From assembly GCA_030673345.1 (NCBI GenBank), contig DAOVJH010000059.1, positions 1 through 7,620 of the forward strand: DNA of 7,620 bases, given 5' to 3'. Positions 1 to 6,176 of the stretch are shown here, one piece after another; the first letter of the stretch is position 1; the number at the start of each line of letters is the position of its first letter. This DNA is from Pseudomonadota bacterium (GTDB taxonomy: Bacteria; Pseudomonadota; Gammaproteobacteria; SZUA-229). The notes under the pieces were generated by a model, which had not been told where the DNA came from, ran no database searches, and was given only the letters and a program-made list of their open reading frames with translations. Position numbers and translations under genes: made by a program.

Positions 1-4
1 ATAT

Positions 5-90
5 TCCCCCTCTCCCTCTGGGAGAGGGCTGGGGTGAGGGCGTCGCTGAAAACACCCTCATCCTAACCTTCTCCCAGGGGGAGAAGGGAC
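5..90. repeat. Two-armed inverted repeat (REPIN/MITE-like)
   Basis: Two arms, 5-40 and 55-90, are inverted copies of each other matching at 28 of 36 positions, around a 14-base spacer (41-54). Almost all mismatches are transitions. Each arm also folds on itself: CCCTCTCCC/GGGAGAGGG in the left arm and CTTCTCCC/GGGAGAAG in the right. A pair of inverted REP-like hairpins is the architecture of REPINs and short non-autonomous elements dispersed in gammaproteobacterial genomes. The element lies downstream of the minus-strand radical SAM gene, so it could stabilise or end that transcript, but no T-run follows the hairpins. It may extend left of the window. The structure is directly visible; mobility is inferred. 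Confidence 0.75.
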
Positions 91-163
91 TTAAAGCCAG
101 TGTCCGCCAATGGCCGAACTCTGAAGTTAAACAGTAAATTATAAGACTCTGCTTATTGCTAGT

Positions 164-1681
164 TCATTTCAGCATCTTTTGTTGTCGCTTATTAGCCACG
201 CCTATCCGTGTGATTTTAGCTTTCTTGTTTATCAATGTTTCAAAAGATGCTTTTTCACCAGTGCGGCTATAGTCCAACTGCAATCTTTCAAACAGCACAG
301 ACTCGTCAATTTCACCTCTGACTTTTAAACTTTCAAATATCAATACGAACAAACGCTTTTGAGATATTTTCCATGTACTGCCTGCGGCATGATGCAAGCT
401 GTCGCTTAACTGCAAAAAACCATCAAAAGGTGAATCGTTCAAAATCATTGGCAGGGTATTTTTAAAACGCCCGGTGTTAGCGATCATATCCCAGTAACGG
501 GCAAATCGATTGACACGCTGCATGGTTTCAAAATCAATATCCCGGGTGCGTAGGATATTGTATGGCGCTTCCGGGTTATAACATAACTGATATTCTTCGT
601 TATGACGATTGAGCGGTACGCCACGCAAGCGTTTTAATATGCCCAGCTGGATCTCATGTGGATTCAGACTCACCAGCTGGTCAAAACTTTTCGCAAAATT
701 ATCTAATGTATCTGCCGGCAAGCCAAAGATAAGATCAGCGTGGATATATGCATGTGTTTTTTCACGTAACCAATGCAGGTTTTCACAGGTCTTACTATTG
801 TTCTGTTTTCTGCTGATCAGCTGCTGAATGTTTTCGTCGAAGGTCTGAACGCCGACCTCAAACTGCAAGGTATGATATGGAAATTTTTGTATCACGGCTT
901 TCAATTTGTCTGGCAGGTTGTCCGGCACTACCTCGAAGTGCAGGTAAAGATCTTCAGTCATCCTTTCGAGAAAGAATTCCAGTATCGCAATACTGCTGCT
1001 CACTTTCAGGTTAAACGTCCGGTCGATAAATTTAAAATTACGTGCACCCCGATCAAACAATATCGCCATCTCAGCGAGAAAAGCGTCAAGCTCAAAAGGC
1101 TTCGACGTCTTATCCAGCGACGACAGGCAGAATTCACATTTGAACGGGCAGCCACGAGAAGCCTCGACATAGATCAGACGGTTTTTAATGTCGTCATCGC
1201 TATAATATCTGTAAGGCAGCTGCAACTGATCAAGCGGCAACTCATCACTCTGTATCTCACTTTTGACAGGTCTGTTGCCCGACAGGATCAATTGGCAGAG
1301 TTCACGAAAACTTTTTTCAGCGGCGCCCATGACCACATAATCAGCGATATCGACGACGGCAGGACTGTCGGGCAGATGACTGACTTCCGGTCCACCGAGA
1401 ACAATGATGGTTTCTGGTGTTATCTGTTTTAACAACTTGATGGTTTTTGTTACTTCTGAAACGTTCCAGATGTAAACACCAAAACCAATGATTTCAGGCT
1501 GGTGTTTTAACAGTTTCTCAGCGATATCGATGGGGCGTTGCTGGATGGTGAATTCTTCGATGCAGACAGAGGATTGTAATTCACCAAGGTTCGCATACAG
1601 GTAGCGCAGGCCGAATGCGGTATGCATGTAACGCGAGTTCAGTGCGGTTAATACGATCCGGGTTGTTGGTGCCTTTGCCAT
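164..1681 (-). CDS. B12-binding-domain radical SAM protein, DUF4080 type
   Basis: A 505-residue protein with the layout of B12-binding radical SAM enzymes. Residues about 8-135 form a cobalamin-binding-like Rossmann domain, with NSRYMHTAFGLRYL near the start and LGGPEVS at 95-101. The radical SAM core follows, with the cluster motif RGCPFKCEFC (Cys178, Cys182, Cys185), which binds the [4Fe-4S] cluster that cleaves S-adenosylmethionine. The C-terminal part (about 365-500) resembles DUF4080. The usual DxHxxG cobalamin ligand is not seen, so B12 may bind base-off without a histidine or not at all. The substrate is unknown for this family; methyl transfer or rearrangement chemistry is possible. 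Likely cytoplasmic. The start at 1681 puts the conserved IVLTALNSRY at residue 9, as expected, but it has no Shine-Dalgarno and sits 8 bases after an extended -10 box. The gene lies downstream of ppk2 on the same strand, but the palindrome and its own promoter argue for separate transcription. Confidence 0.92.
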   Translation of the reverse strand: MAKAPTTRIVLTALNSRYMHTAFGLRYLYANLGELQSSVCIEEFTIQQRPIDIAEKLLKHQPEIIGFGVYIWNVSEVTKTIKLLKQITPETIIVLGGPEVSHLPDSPAVVDIADYVVMGAAEKSFRELCQLILSGNRPVKSEIQSDELPLDQLQLPYRYYSDDDIKNRLIYVEASRGCPFKCEFCLSSLDKTSKPFELDAFLAEMAILFDRGARNFKFIDRTFNLKVSSSIAILEFFLERMTEDLYLHFEVVPDNLPDKLKAVIQKFPYHTLQFEVGVQTFDENIQQLISRKQNNSKTCENLHWLREKTHAYIHADLIFGLPADTLDNFAKSFDQLVSLNPHEIQLGILKRLRGVPLNRHNEEYQLCYNPEAPYNILRTRDIDFETMQRVNRFARYWDMIANTGRFKNTLPMILNDSPFDGFLQLSDSLHHAAGSTWKISQKRLFVLIFESLKVRGEIDESVLFERLQLDYSRTGEKASFETLINKKAKITRIGVANKRQQKMLK

Positions 1682-1689
1682 AAAGACAC

Positions 1690-1698
1690 ATTATAACA
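1690..1698 (-). promoter_or_regulatory. Extended -10 promoter (TGT-TATAAT) of the radical SAM gene
   Basis: On the minus strand the bases read TGTTATAAT, a perfect extended -10 (TG-N-TATAAT). Only 8 bases (1682-1689) separate it from the ATG. Sigma-70 start points usually lie 6-9 bases after the -10 box, so transcription would begin at or next to the A of the start codon. No recognisable -35 hexamer sits 16-18 bases upstream, which suits an extended -10 promoter. No Shine-Dalgarno is present between box and ATG. The motif is visible; promoter activity and leaderless translation are inferred. Confidence 0.55.
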
Positions 1699-1717
1699 GC
1701 ACCATAACCTTTCATTG

Positions 1718-1768
1718 TTTTTGTAGGTGCGAGTCCAGATAGATTTAAATTTGGCGCACCTACAAAAA
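1718..1768. repeat. Intergenic palindrome, REP-like
   Basis: A perfect 14-base-pair inverted repeat: 1718-1731 pairs with 1755-1768 around a 23-base AT-rich loop that contains the small palindrome ATTTAAAT. The core TGTAGGTGCGA (1722-1732) matches 10 of 11 bases of TGTAGGAGCGA found on the minus strand at 6093-6103, so both belong to one repeat family. It begins one base beyond the ppk2 stop codon. Either strand carries T's at the 5' side of the stem and A's at the 3' side, so it is not a standard intrinsic terminator, though the hairpin may protect the ppk2 mRNA 3' end. Confidence 0.75.
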
Positions 1769-1769
1769 A

Positions 1770-2624
1770 CTAAACGATGAACTTGCCTATCTCGCGCAGG
1801 TGATTCTCCATCAGCTCTATCTCATGCGCACCCGAATAATAGGTATCCGAATCAACCGTATAATCCAGGGTCATGTTGCGGCCCTCATAATCCACCCTGT
1901 TCAAAATGCTCTTTACCGCATTCACATGTGCCCGGTGCTTATCATTACTGCGAATAATCGCCCAGGGGCTGACATGGCTATGAGTCTGCTTCAGCATCTG
2001 GTATTTCATTTCCGTAAATTCATCCCACTTCTCCTGCATCTGCACATCGATCTCTGATAACTTCCATTTTTTAAGTTGATTGGTTTCCCTTTCGTTAAAG
2101 CGTTTTTCCTGAACATCTTTAGAGACTGAGAAATAGATCTTGTGAAAGATGATGCCATGCTCGACCAGGTCATCCTCAAACTGGGACACCGTTTTCATGA
2201 AAGTACTGTATTGTTTCTGCGTACAGAAGTCGAATATCGGTTCGACCATGGCGCGGTTGTACCAGCTCCTGTCAAACAGTACGATCTCACCTCCGCGGGG
2301 AAACTGTTCGACATAACGCTGAAAATACCACTGGCTCTGCTGTACGTTTGAAGGTTTACCCAGTGCGACAACCCGATAATGCTTTTCATTCATATAACGT
2401 GTGATACGACGGATACTGCCACCCTTGCCTGCTGCATCCCTTCCCTCGACCAGGATGATCATTTTTTGCTGCTGATTTTCCAGGTGGTCCTGTAGTTTGA
2501 TCAGCTCTGCCTGATAGGGTCTCAGGTATATATCATCGAGATACCGGGTATATCGTTTGTATACCAGCTGCTTGAAATCATCATCACCGCGTTCAAATTT
2601 TTCTAAAAATGCCTGGTATTCCAT
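1770..2624 (-). CDS. ppk2: Polyphosphate kinase 2 (PPK2 family, class I-like)
   Basis: A 284-residue cytoplasmic enzyme that transfers phosphate between inorganic polyphosphate and nucleotides; class I PPK2 enzymes mainly phosphorylate nucleoside diphosphates using polyphosphate. The Walker A loop is GRDAAGKGG (61-69) and the Walker B/lid segment is FDRSWYNRA (117-125). Other family blocks are WYFQRYV (99-105), YFSVS (164-168), KKWKLS (185-190) and SNDKHRAHVN (226-235). Length is usual for a single-domain PPK2, with about 40 less conserved residues at the C-terminus. AGGA on the minus strand (2631-2634), 6 bases before the ATG, is a good ribosome binding site. The gene is divergent from adk across 226 bases, a pairing that fits joint nucleotide-energy balancing. 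Preference for AMP or ADP cannot be decided from motifs alone; the class I call rests on overall resemblance. Confidence 0.93.
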   Translation of the reverse strand: MEYQAFLEKFERGDDDFKQLVYKRYTRYLDDIYLRPYQAELIKLQDHLENQQQKMIILVEGRDAAGKGGSIRRITRYMNEKHYRVVALGKPSNVQQSQWYFQRYVEQFPRGGEIVLFDRSWYNRAMVEPIFDFCTQKQYSTFMKTVSQFEDDLVEHGIIFHKIYFSVSKDVQEKRFNERETNQLKKWKLSEIDVQMQEKWDEFTEMKYQMLKQTHSHVSPWAIIRSNDKHRAHVNAVKSILNRVDYEGRNMTLDYTVDSDTYYSGAHEIELMENHLREIGKFIV

Positions 2625-2647
2625 TTTAAATCCTGCTGATTTATATA

Positions 2648-2676
2648 TTGTTATCGTTGCTCATATTACATCTAAA
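2648..2676 (+). promoter_or_regulatory. Candidate sigma-70 promoter for adk in the divergent region
   Basis: TTGTTA (2648-2653) and TCTAAA (2671-2676) are separated by 17 bases; each hexamer matches consensus at 4 of 6 positions. It would give a leader of roughly 165 bases for adk. No clearly better pair was seen between 2625 and 2850, which otherwise holds no gene. The leader contains two GCATGC copies (2788-2793 and 2804-2809) that could pair across a 10-base loop. This is a weak pattern-based call. Confidence 0.3.
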
Positions 2677-2850
2677 TGCGGTTATAGAAGCTGACGTAGA
2701 ACAAATTCAGCACTATTCGTGGATATAGAGCCCATTTTATTTGATTTCAGTGGCCGAAAACAGGAAAATACGCCGCTGAATTTTAGCGCATGCCATCTTC
2801 ACCGCATGCACCGATCAATGAATCATTTTAACTATTTCCGAGGAAATCAC

Positions 2851-3489
2851 ATGAAGTTAATTCTTTTAGGCGCACCGGGTGCTGGTAAAGGTACTGTTGC
2901 AAAATTACTGACAAAACTGGACGGCTCTGTTCAGATCTCTACTGGTGACATCTTACGCAGCGCAGTCGCTGCAGGCACCGAATTAGGCAAACAGGCTGAA
3001 GCGGCTATGAAAGCTGGCGACCTGGTTTCTGATGACCTGATAATGGGCATCATGGCTGAACGTCTGAAAGAAGACGACTGTAAAGCCGGTTACCTGTTAG
3101 ACGGTTTCCCACGCACTATCCCACAGGCTGAAGCACTAAAAGTAATGCTGACTGAAATGGGCGAAGAACTGGACTGCGCTGTCGAGATCGACGTAGCACG
3201 TGACGTTATTCTTGATCGTTTAACAACACGCCGCACATGTACTGGCTGTGGTGAGATCTACAACGTTAAATCTAATCCACCGGCTGTTGAAGGCGTATGT
3301 GACAAATGTGGTGAGCCCGTTGTACAACGTGATGACGAAACTGAAGAAGCTATCAGCAATCGTTTAGAAGTATACAATGATCAGACTGCTCCATTGGTTG
3401 GATTCTACAAAAACGAAGGTCTGCTGCTTTCTGTAAATGCTACTTCTTCAGATGCAGTGATCAATGCGATCAAAGAAAAACTAGCTTAA
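2851..3489 (+). CDS. adk: Adenylate kinase with Cys4 (zinc-type) LID
   Basis: Adenylate kinase (212 residues) catalyses AMP + ATP = 2 ADP in the cytoplasm. The P-loop is GAPGAGKGT (7-15), the AMP-site blocks are STGDILR (30-36) and DGFPRTIPQAE (84-94), and later arginines include RRT (127-129), R160 and R171. It is the long form with a LID domain. The LID carries Cys130, Cys133, Cys150 and Cys153 in a CX2C-X16-CX2C pattern, the structural zinc site common in Gram-positive Adk and absent from the E. coli enzyme. Val16 replaces the usual Gln after GKGT. The ATG at 2851 is preferred over an upstream in-frame ATG at 2719 because GAGGA (2840-2844) lies 6 bases before it, the family begins with MKLILLGAPG, and the extra 44 residues look like noise. 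The gene is divergent from ppk2 and followed by a strong terminator, so it is probably monocistronic. Confidence 0.97.
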   Translation: MKLILLGAPGAGKGTVAKLLTKLDGSVQISTGDILRSAVAAGTELGKQAEAAMKAGDLVSDDLIMGIMAERLKEDDCKAGYLLDGFPRTIPQAEALKVMLTEMGEELDCAVEIDVARDVILDRLTTRRTCTGCGEIYNVKSNPPAVEGVCDKCGEPVVQRDDETEEAISNRLEVYNDQTAPLVGFYKNEGLLLSVNATSSDAVINAIKEKLA

Positions 3490-3505
3490 TCATTTTTCTT
3501 CCTGC

Positions 3506-3541
3506 AAAAAAAAGCCCGGGGTTATCACCCGGGCTTTTTTT
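3506..3541. terminator. Bidirectional intrinsic terminator between convergent genes
   Basis: The stem GCCCGGG (3514-3520) and CCCGGGC (3528-3534) closes on a 7-base loop. It is followed by seven T's (3535-3541) and preceded by eight A's (3506-3513), so it works on both strands. It lies 17 bases after the adk stop and a similar distance beyond the stop of the minus-strand gene ending at 3559. Confidence 0.93.
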
Positions 3542-3558
3542 ATTCTCCGCAATAAAAT

Positions 3559-4008
3559 CTATAACAGATCGATGTCATATTTCATATCACTGAACACGAC
3601 CTTCTTACGTTTGATTTCATATAATAAATTTTCAGGAACATACTTATCTGTTTTTAACTCGGGATATGACCAGCAACCTTCATATGAACCACCGGCCTGA
3701 ATAACTTTATCGGTAGTGAAGTTACCTGCCAGTAACTGCGTAAGGTTTTCACTACTTTTATCTTTTTTTACTGCCAGACTAAAAGACGTACTGATGATCT
3801 CTCGTTTACTGTCATTTTTTATCTGCATATGAACAGGGCTGTCCAGCCTGCACTTATAATCAGGCGAATACCTGACCGTTATCTTCACCTGCTCTGGCGG
3901 TAACGTGTAATAAACGTAATCAAAAGCCATACGTGCAGCGAACAGCAGTACGATAAGCACTACCAGCACACCGACGATCTTCAGCGGTTTTTCAAAACTT
4001 TCTATCAT
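3559..4008 (-). CDS. Small membrane-anchored protein of unknown function
   Basis: I do not recognise this 149-residue protein. Residues about 10-29 are a hydrophobic helix (IVGVLVVLIV then LLFAARMAF) after a short charged N-terminus. There is no signal-peptidase-like site, so it is probably an inner-membrane anchor with the remainder (31-149) in the periplasm. The soluble part looks beta-rich, with blocks such as VKITVRYSPDYKCRL and IISTSFSLAV, and contains exactly two cysteines (Cys53, Cys112) that could form a disulfide. The alternating pattern suggests an immunoglobulin-like or FxLYD-type beta sandwich, but that is a guess. No good Shine-Dalgarno precedes the ATG. TATAGA lies 6 bases upstream of the ATG, so a second near-leaderless start is conceivable but weakly supported. 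It is the last of three small minus-strand genes and uses the terminator shared with adk. Confidence 0.8.
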   Translation of the reverse strand: MIESFEKPLKIVGVLVVLIVLLFAARMAFDYVYYTLPPEQVKITVRYSPDYKCRLDSPVHMQIKNDSKREIISTSFSLAVKKDKSSENLTQLLAGNFTTDKVIQAGGSYEGCWSYPELKTDKYVPENLLYEIKRKKVVFSDMKYDIDLL

Positions 4009-4072
4009 AATATTTCTATAGTATGGTTAAAATATCCAGCACAGAGATTAAATAGCCTTTTGCTATCGCCTC

Positions 4073-4237
4073 TTAATTGCTCCATATGACACTGCCATCC
4101 GGCGCCGTAACTTTAACCAGATAGTAACTAGTAGACACTTGAAAAGCTTCATTGAGAGCGCTTTTCCGATCCTCGTAAGATCCTAAAGTAGACCATGATT
4201 GCGTTCCACTGTTAAGCTTAACTTGAATATCCCACAT
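4073..4237 (-). CDS. 54-residue small protein of unknown function
   Basis: An open reading frame of 54 codons, starting MWDIQVKLNSG and ending APDGSVIWSN, that I do not recognise. AAAGG on the minus strand (4244-4248) lies 6 bases before the ATG, a good ribosome binding site. The composition is protein-like: six aromatic residues (Trp2, Trp15, Tyr21, Tyr38, Tyr39, Trp52), a likely central helix (about 22-34, YEDRKSALNEAF) and flanking strand-like segments, giving a plausible beta-alpha-beta-beta mini-fold. It has no cysteine, signal peptide or membrane helix and is probably cytoplasmic. It lies 64 bases upstream of the 149-residue membrane protein gene on the same strand, so co-transcription is possible. 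Existence is supported by ribosome binding site and composition; function is unknown. Confidence 0.65.
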   Translation of the reverse strand: MWDIQVKLNSGTQSWSTLGSYEDRKSALNEAFQVSTSYYLVKVTAPDGSVIWSN

Positions 4238-4275
4238 CTCATACCTTTACTTAGATTCAACTCGATTAATAAAGC

Positions 4276-4295
4276 ACAGGAACAGCGGTTCCTGT
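4276..4295. other. Perfect 8-bp hairpin between two small genes
   Basis: ACAGGAAC (4276-4283) pairs perfectly with GTTCCTGT (4288-4295) around a four-base loop. It lies after the stop of the 32-codon gene and before the start of the 54-codon gene, both on the minus strand. No good T-run follows on the minus strand, so it is a weak terminator at best. It could equally be a processing hairpin or a protein-binding palindrome. Confidence 0.45.
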
Positions 4296-4317
4296 CCGTA
4301 TATTATTTTTTATACAA

Positions 4318-4416
4318 TTAAGAAAACACCTTAGTAAACAGGATAAGCATCCCGATAATAAACGCCCATGCAGCAACTTCGATTATGATTTTTTCTCTTA
4401 GATTATTTTTTTGCAT
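4318..4416 (-). CDS. 32-residue single-helix membrane protein
   Basis: A 32-codon frame starts with the charged MQKNNLREK, continues into a hydrophobic stretch (about residues 10-28, including IIIEVAAWAFIIGMLILF) and ends TKVFS. This is the usual design of a bacterial single-pass small membrane protein, possibly partnering a larger complex. I do not recognise a family. The ribosome binding site is poor: GAG lies about 15 bases before the ATG and nothing better is nearer, which lowers confidence. It heads the row of small minus-strand genes that continues to 3559, with about 400 non-coding bases upstream of it. A chance hydrophobic frame in AT-rich DNA remains possible. Confidence 0.45.
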   Translation of the reverse strand: MQKNNLREKIIIEVAAWAFIIGMLILFTKVFS

Positions 4417-4817
4417 CTTATAATTAACATCTCAAATTTAATACAGTTACCATTTGATAATGCAATCTACATGCCAAAATTTTAAAGACAGGATCTACTT
4501 TTTTTTGATCAGTCTGCAAAGCGGTTTTAACTCAGGAGAGGGCTTGAAAGCCTATGATACAGGCATTACGACTATTTCTGGCGAACCATCTATTCTGTCA
4601 TCGCTATAACAGCGTTTTGGCAGCCTTTAATACTTCAGGAAAAACTGTCGAAGTTCTGTCATTGCCGTCATTAAAGTGTCAGTTTCATTGAAAGGCGGCA
4701 TCGAAAAATGACGAGATTCAGCTTCAAAACAGGCCTATAGGATCTTTACCGCAGTATTGGCAAGTGTCGATATCAGATGCCAGAAGGTCTCATCAACGAA
4801 TAGTCAGAAGTAAATAC
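4417..4817. other. Intergenic stretch without a convincing gene
   Basis: About 400 bases lie between the small-gene cluster and the nnrS stop. The longest candidates are a 45-codon plus-strand frame (4554-4691), poorly spaced from an AGGAG-like site, and a 24-codon minus-strand frame (4627-4701). Neither has a good ribosome binding site or a recognisable product. No T-run terminator for nnrS and no strong repeat was seen, only a short CGCT/AGCG hairpin near 4610. The stretch could hold the promoter of the small genes, an RNA gene or a decayed gene, but nothing supports one choice. Confidence 0.5.
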
Positions 4818-6029
4818 TCAGCCGTCCCTGCCATCGATGCGCTCACTCAACAACATCGGCGCATAAACAACAACAAAAACACCAAACGCGAGCATCCATA
4901 AAACCTGGGAGATGCCGATCCAGTAAACATAGTGCTCCATATCAAATAACGGTAACACGACACGTACGATAACGCCGAGCAACAACACCGCAAAACTCCA
5001 GAAAACGACAGCAGGCGGTTCAAAAACACTTCTGCCAGTATGCCCCAGAGAAACACGTGACATCATACCGATGGTCAGCATACCTATACCACCAACGGTA
5101 AAGGCATGTACTGATAAAAATGGTGAGATACCAAATGATATCGATAATGCTTTTAATGCGAAGCCCAGGATGAAAGACGCGTAGGCAATGACCAGAACCC
5201 ATACCAGTGATTTACTCCAGATCCTGTTGGTATACCAGCCGGCTAGTCGCAATGTATGCAGCAAAGTTAAAAGTATGGCGAAGACAGCCGTCGCATTATC
5301 ATAGTCCGTAAATACATCACTGATCCATAAAGCCACCAGAAGGACCAGGCTGCTATGATCGACCCATGCACGATTCTTCAGTTCTATATCACCATCGATA
5401 CCGTTTTTGATGAACATCGGCATGACACGGCGCATCATGACAAAGATTAATCCGATGACTATATAGAGTGCCGAATAAAGCCCCCACTGAACGCCTTCTG
5501 CAATCACTCCCATCAGACCCAGATAAAAAGCAACGTTACACAGCATCAATAGAAATATTTTTGAAACGATACCAATCTGCTTATATTGTTTGACCTTCAT
5601 CACAGGGCGCAAACAGGCAATACCTAAAAAGAACAAAAATGCCACATCGACGACCGCAATAATTTCTACCGGTATCATCAAACCAGTCAGCGGTAGTAAG
5701 CGGGCAACCAGCCAGAGCAAAAACAAAAATGCCAGCGGCTTGCCACGCAGCACTTCTTCGCCAGTCCAGTTTTTGATTGCTGTCAGCAAAAATCCTGCGA
5801 CCACCGCCATGACATAACCAAACATCATCTCATGTGCATGCCATAAGTTTGGTGATATCCCTGAGAATGTGAACTCGACAGAAAATACAAAGCTTGCCAT
5901 CCAGATCAGCATCGCCAGGATAGAAAAAATACTCGCTGCTAAAAAGAAAGGTCTGAAGCCTAAACGTAAAATTGGCGGGCCAAAATCTGCCGGTTTTGAA
6001 TCATTAACTTCACCATCGATATTTAACAT
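4818..6029 (-). CDS. nnrS: NnrS family multi-pass membrane protein
   Basis: A 403-residue inner-membrane protein with about twelve hydrophobic helices. NnrS proteins are haem- and copper-containing membrane proteins linked to tolerance of nitric oxide and nitrosative stress; their exact chemistry is not settled. Family blocks are present: LGFRPFFLAA (23-32), WHAHEMMFGY (63-72, His64 and His66 as likely metal ligands), RRVMPMF (200-206), His258, HAFTVGGIGMLTIGMMSR (308-325) and GHTGR (329-333). Length is normal for the family. AAGAGA on the minus strand ends about 9 bases before the ATG, an acceptable ribosome binding site. No nitric oxide reductase, nitrite reductase or NsrR-like gene is in the window, so context does not confirm the stress role. 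The leader contains the palindromic element at 6049-6109. No terminator is visible after the stop. Confidence 0.95.
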   Translation of the reverse strand: MLNIDGEVNDSKPADFGPPILRLGFRPFFLAASIFSILAMLIWMASFVFSVEFTFSGISPNLWHAHEMMFGYVMAVVAGFLLTAIKNWTGEEVLRGKPLAFLFLLWLVARLLPLTGLMIPVEIIAVVDVAFLFFLGIACLRPVMKVKQYKQIGIVSKIFLLMLCNVAFYLGLMGVIAEGVQWGLYSALYIVIGLIFVMMRRVMPMFIKNGIDGDIELKNRAWVDHSSLVLLVALWISDVFTDYDNATAVFAILLTLLHTLRLAGWYTNRIWSKSLVWVLVIAYASFILGFALKALSISFGISPFLSVHAFTVGGIGMLTIGMMSRVSLGHTGRSVFEPPAVVFWSFAVLLLGVIVRVVLPLFDMEHYVYWIGISQVLWMLAFGVFVVVYAPMLLSERIDGRDG

Positions 6030-6048
6030 GTAACTGAATCTCTTTTGA

Positions 6049-6109
6049 TTAACCTGTTTGCTAGTCTAGCAGCCACATCGCGGAACGAGATTTCGCTCCT
6101 ACAGGTTAA
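6049..6109. repeat. 61-bp palindromic element in the nnrS leader
   Basis: The ends TTAACCTGT (6049-6057) and ACAGGTTAA (6101-6109) are a perfect 9-base inverted repeat. Inside are two smaller hairpins: GCTAG-T-CTAGC (6060-6070) and GGAACG/CGCTCC (6082-6087 with 6094-6099, one G-T wobble). The minus strand carries TGTAGGAGCGA (6093-6103), the core shared with the repeat at 1718-1768. It begins about 20 bases upstream of the nnrS start, so it is probably transcribed with the nnrS leader, where it could affect folding or translation. A REP-like insertion is the simplest reading. Confidence 0.7.
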
Positions 6110-6143
6110 GGTTATTTGTGAGAGCGGACCAGAAAAAACTATT

Positions 6144-6176
6144 TTGCATTCCGCGATTGGCTCACGTATATATAAT
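6144..6176 (+). promoter_or_regulatory. Candidate AT-rich promoter upstream of pdxS
   Basis: The stretch 6167-6180 is nearly all A and T and contains a perfect TATAAT (6171-6176). An overlapping TATATA (6167-6172) lies 17 bases from TTGCAT (6144-6149), a poor -35. The strand is uncertain because the sequence is close to symmetric and could serve nnrS on the minus strand. For pdxS it would give a leader of about 160 bases. The rest of 6110-6343 contains no convincing gene. Confidence 0.3.

Noticed and set aside
1..90. Possible CRISPR repeat pair
   Set aside because: The two arms are inverted, not direct, copies and there are only two, so this is a palindromic element.
773..1432. 219-codon plus-strand frame
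   Set aside because: It lies wholly antisense within the radical SAM gene, has no recognisable domain, and is best explained as a shadow of that gene's codon pattern.
1718..1768. Palindrome as an intrinsic terminator for ppk2
   Set aside because: On either strand the stem is followed by A's and preceded by T's, the wrong order for intrinsic termination.
2719..2850. 44-residue N-terminal extension of adenylate kinase
   Set aside because: The extension is not Adk-like; the strong ribosome binding site and the conserved family start are at 2851.
4554..4691. 45-codon plus-strand frame
   Set aside because: AGGAG is about 15 bases from the ATG, too far for a normal ribosome binding site, and the product has no distinctive features.
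4495..4800. Minus-strand frame with protein-like segments broken by stops, as a possible pseudogene
   Set aside because: It has four stops including the terminal one in about 102 codons, close to chance expectation, and no segment matches a family I recognise.
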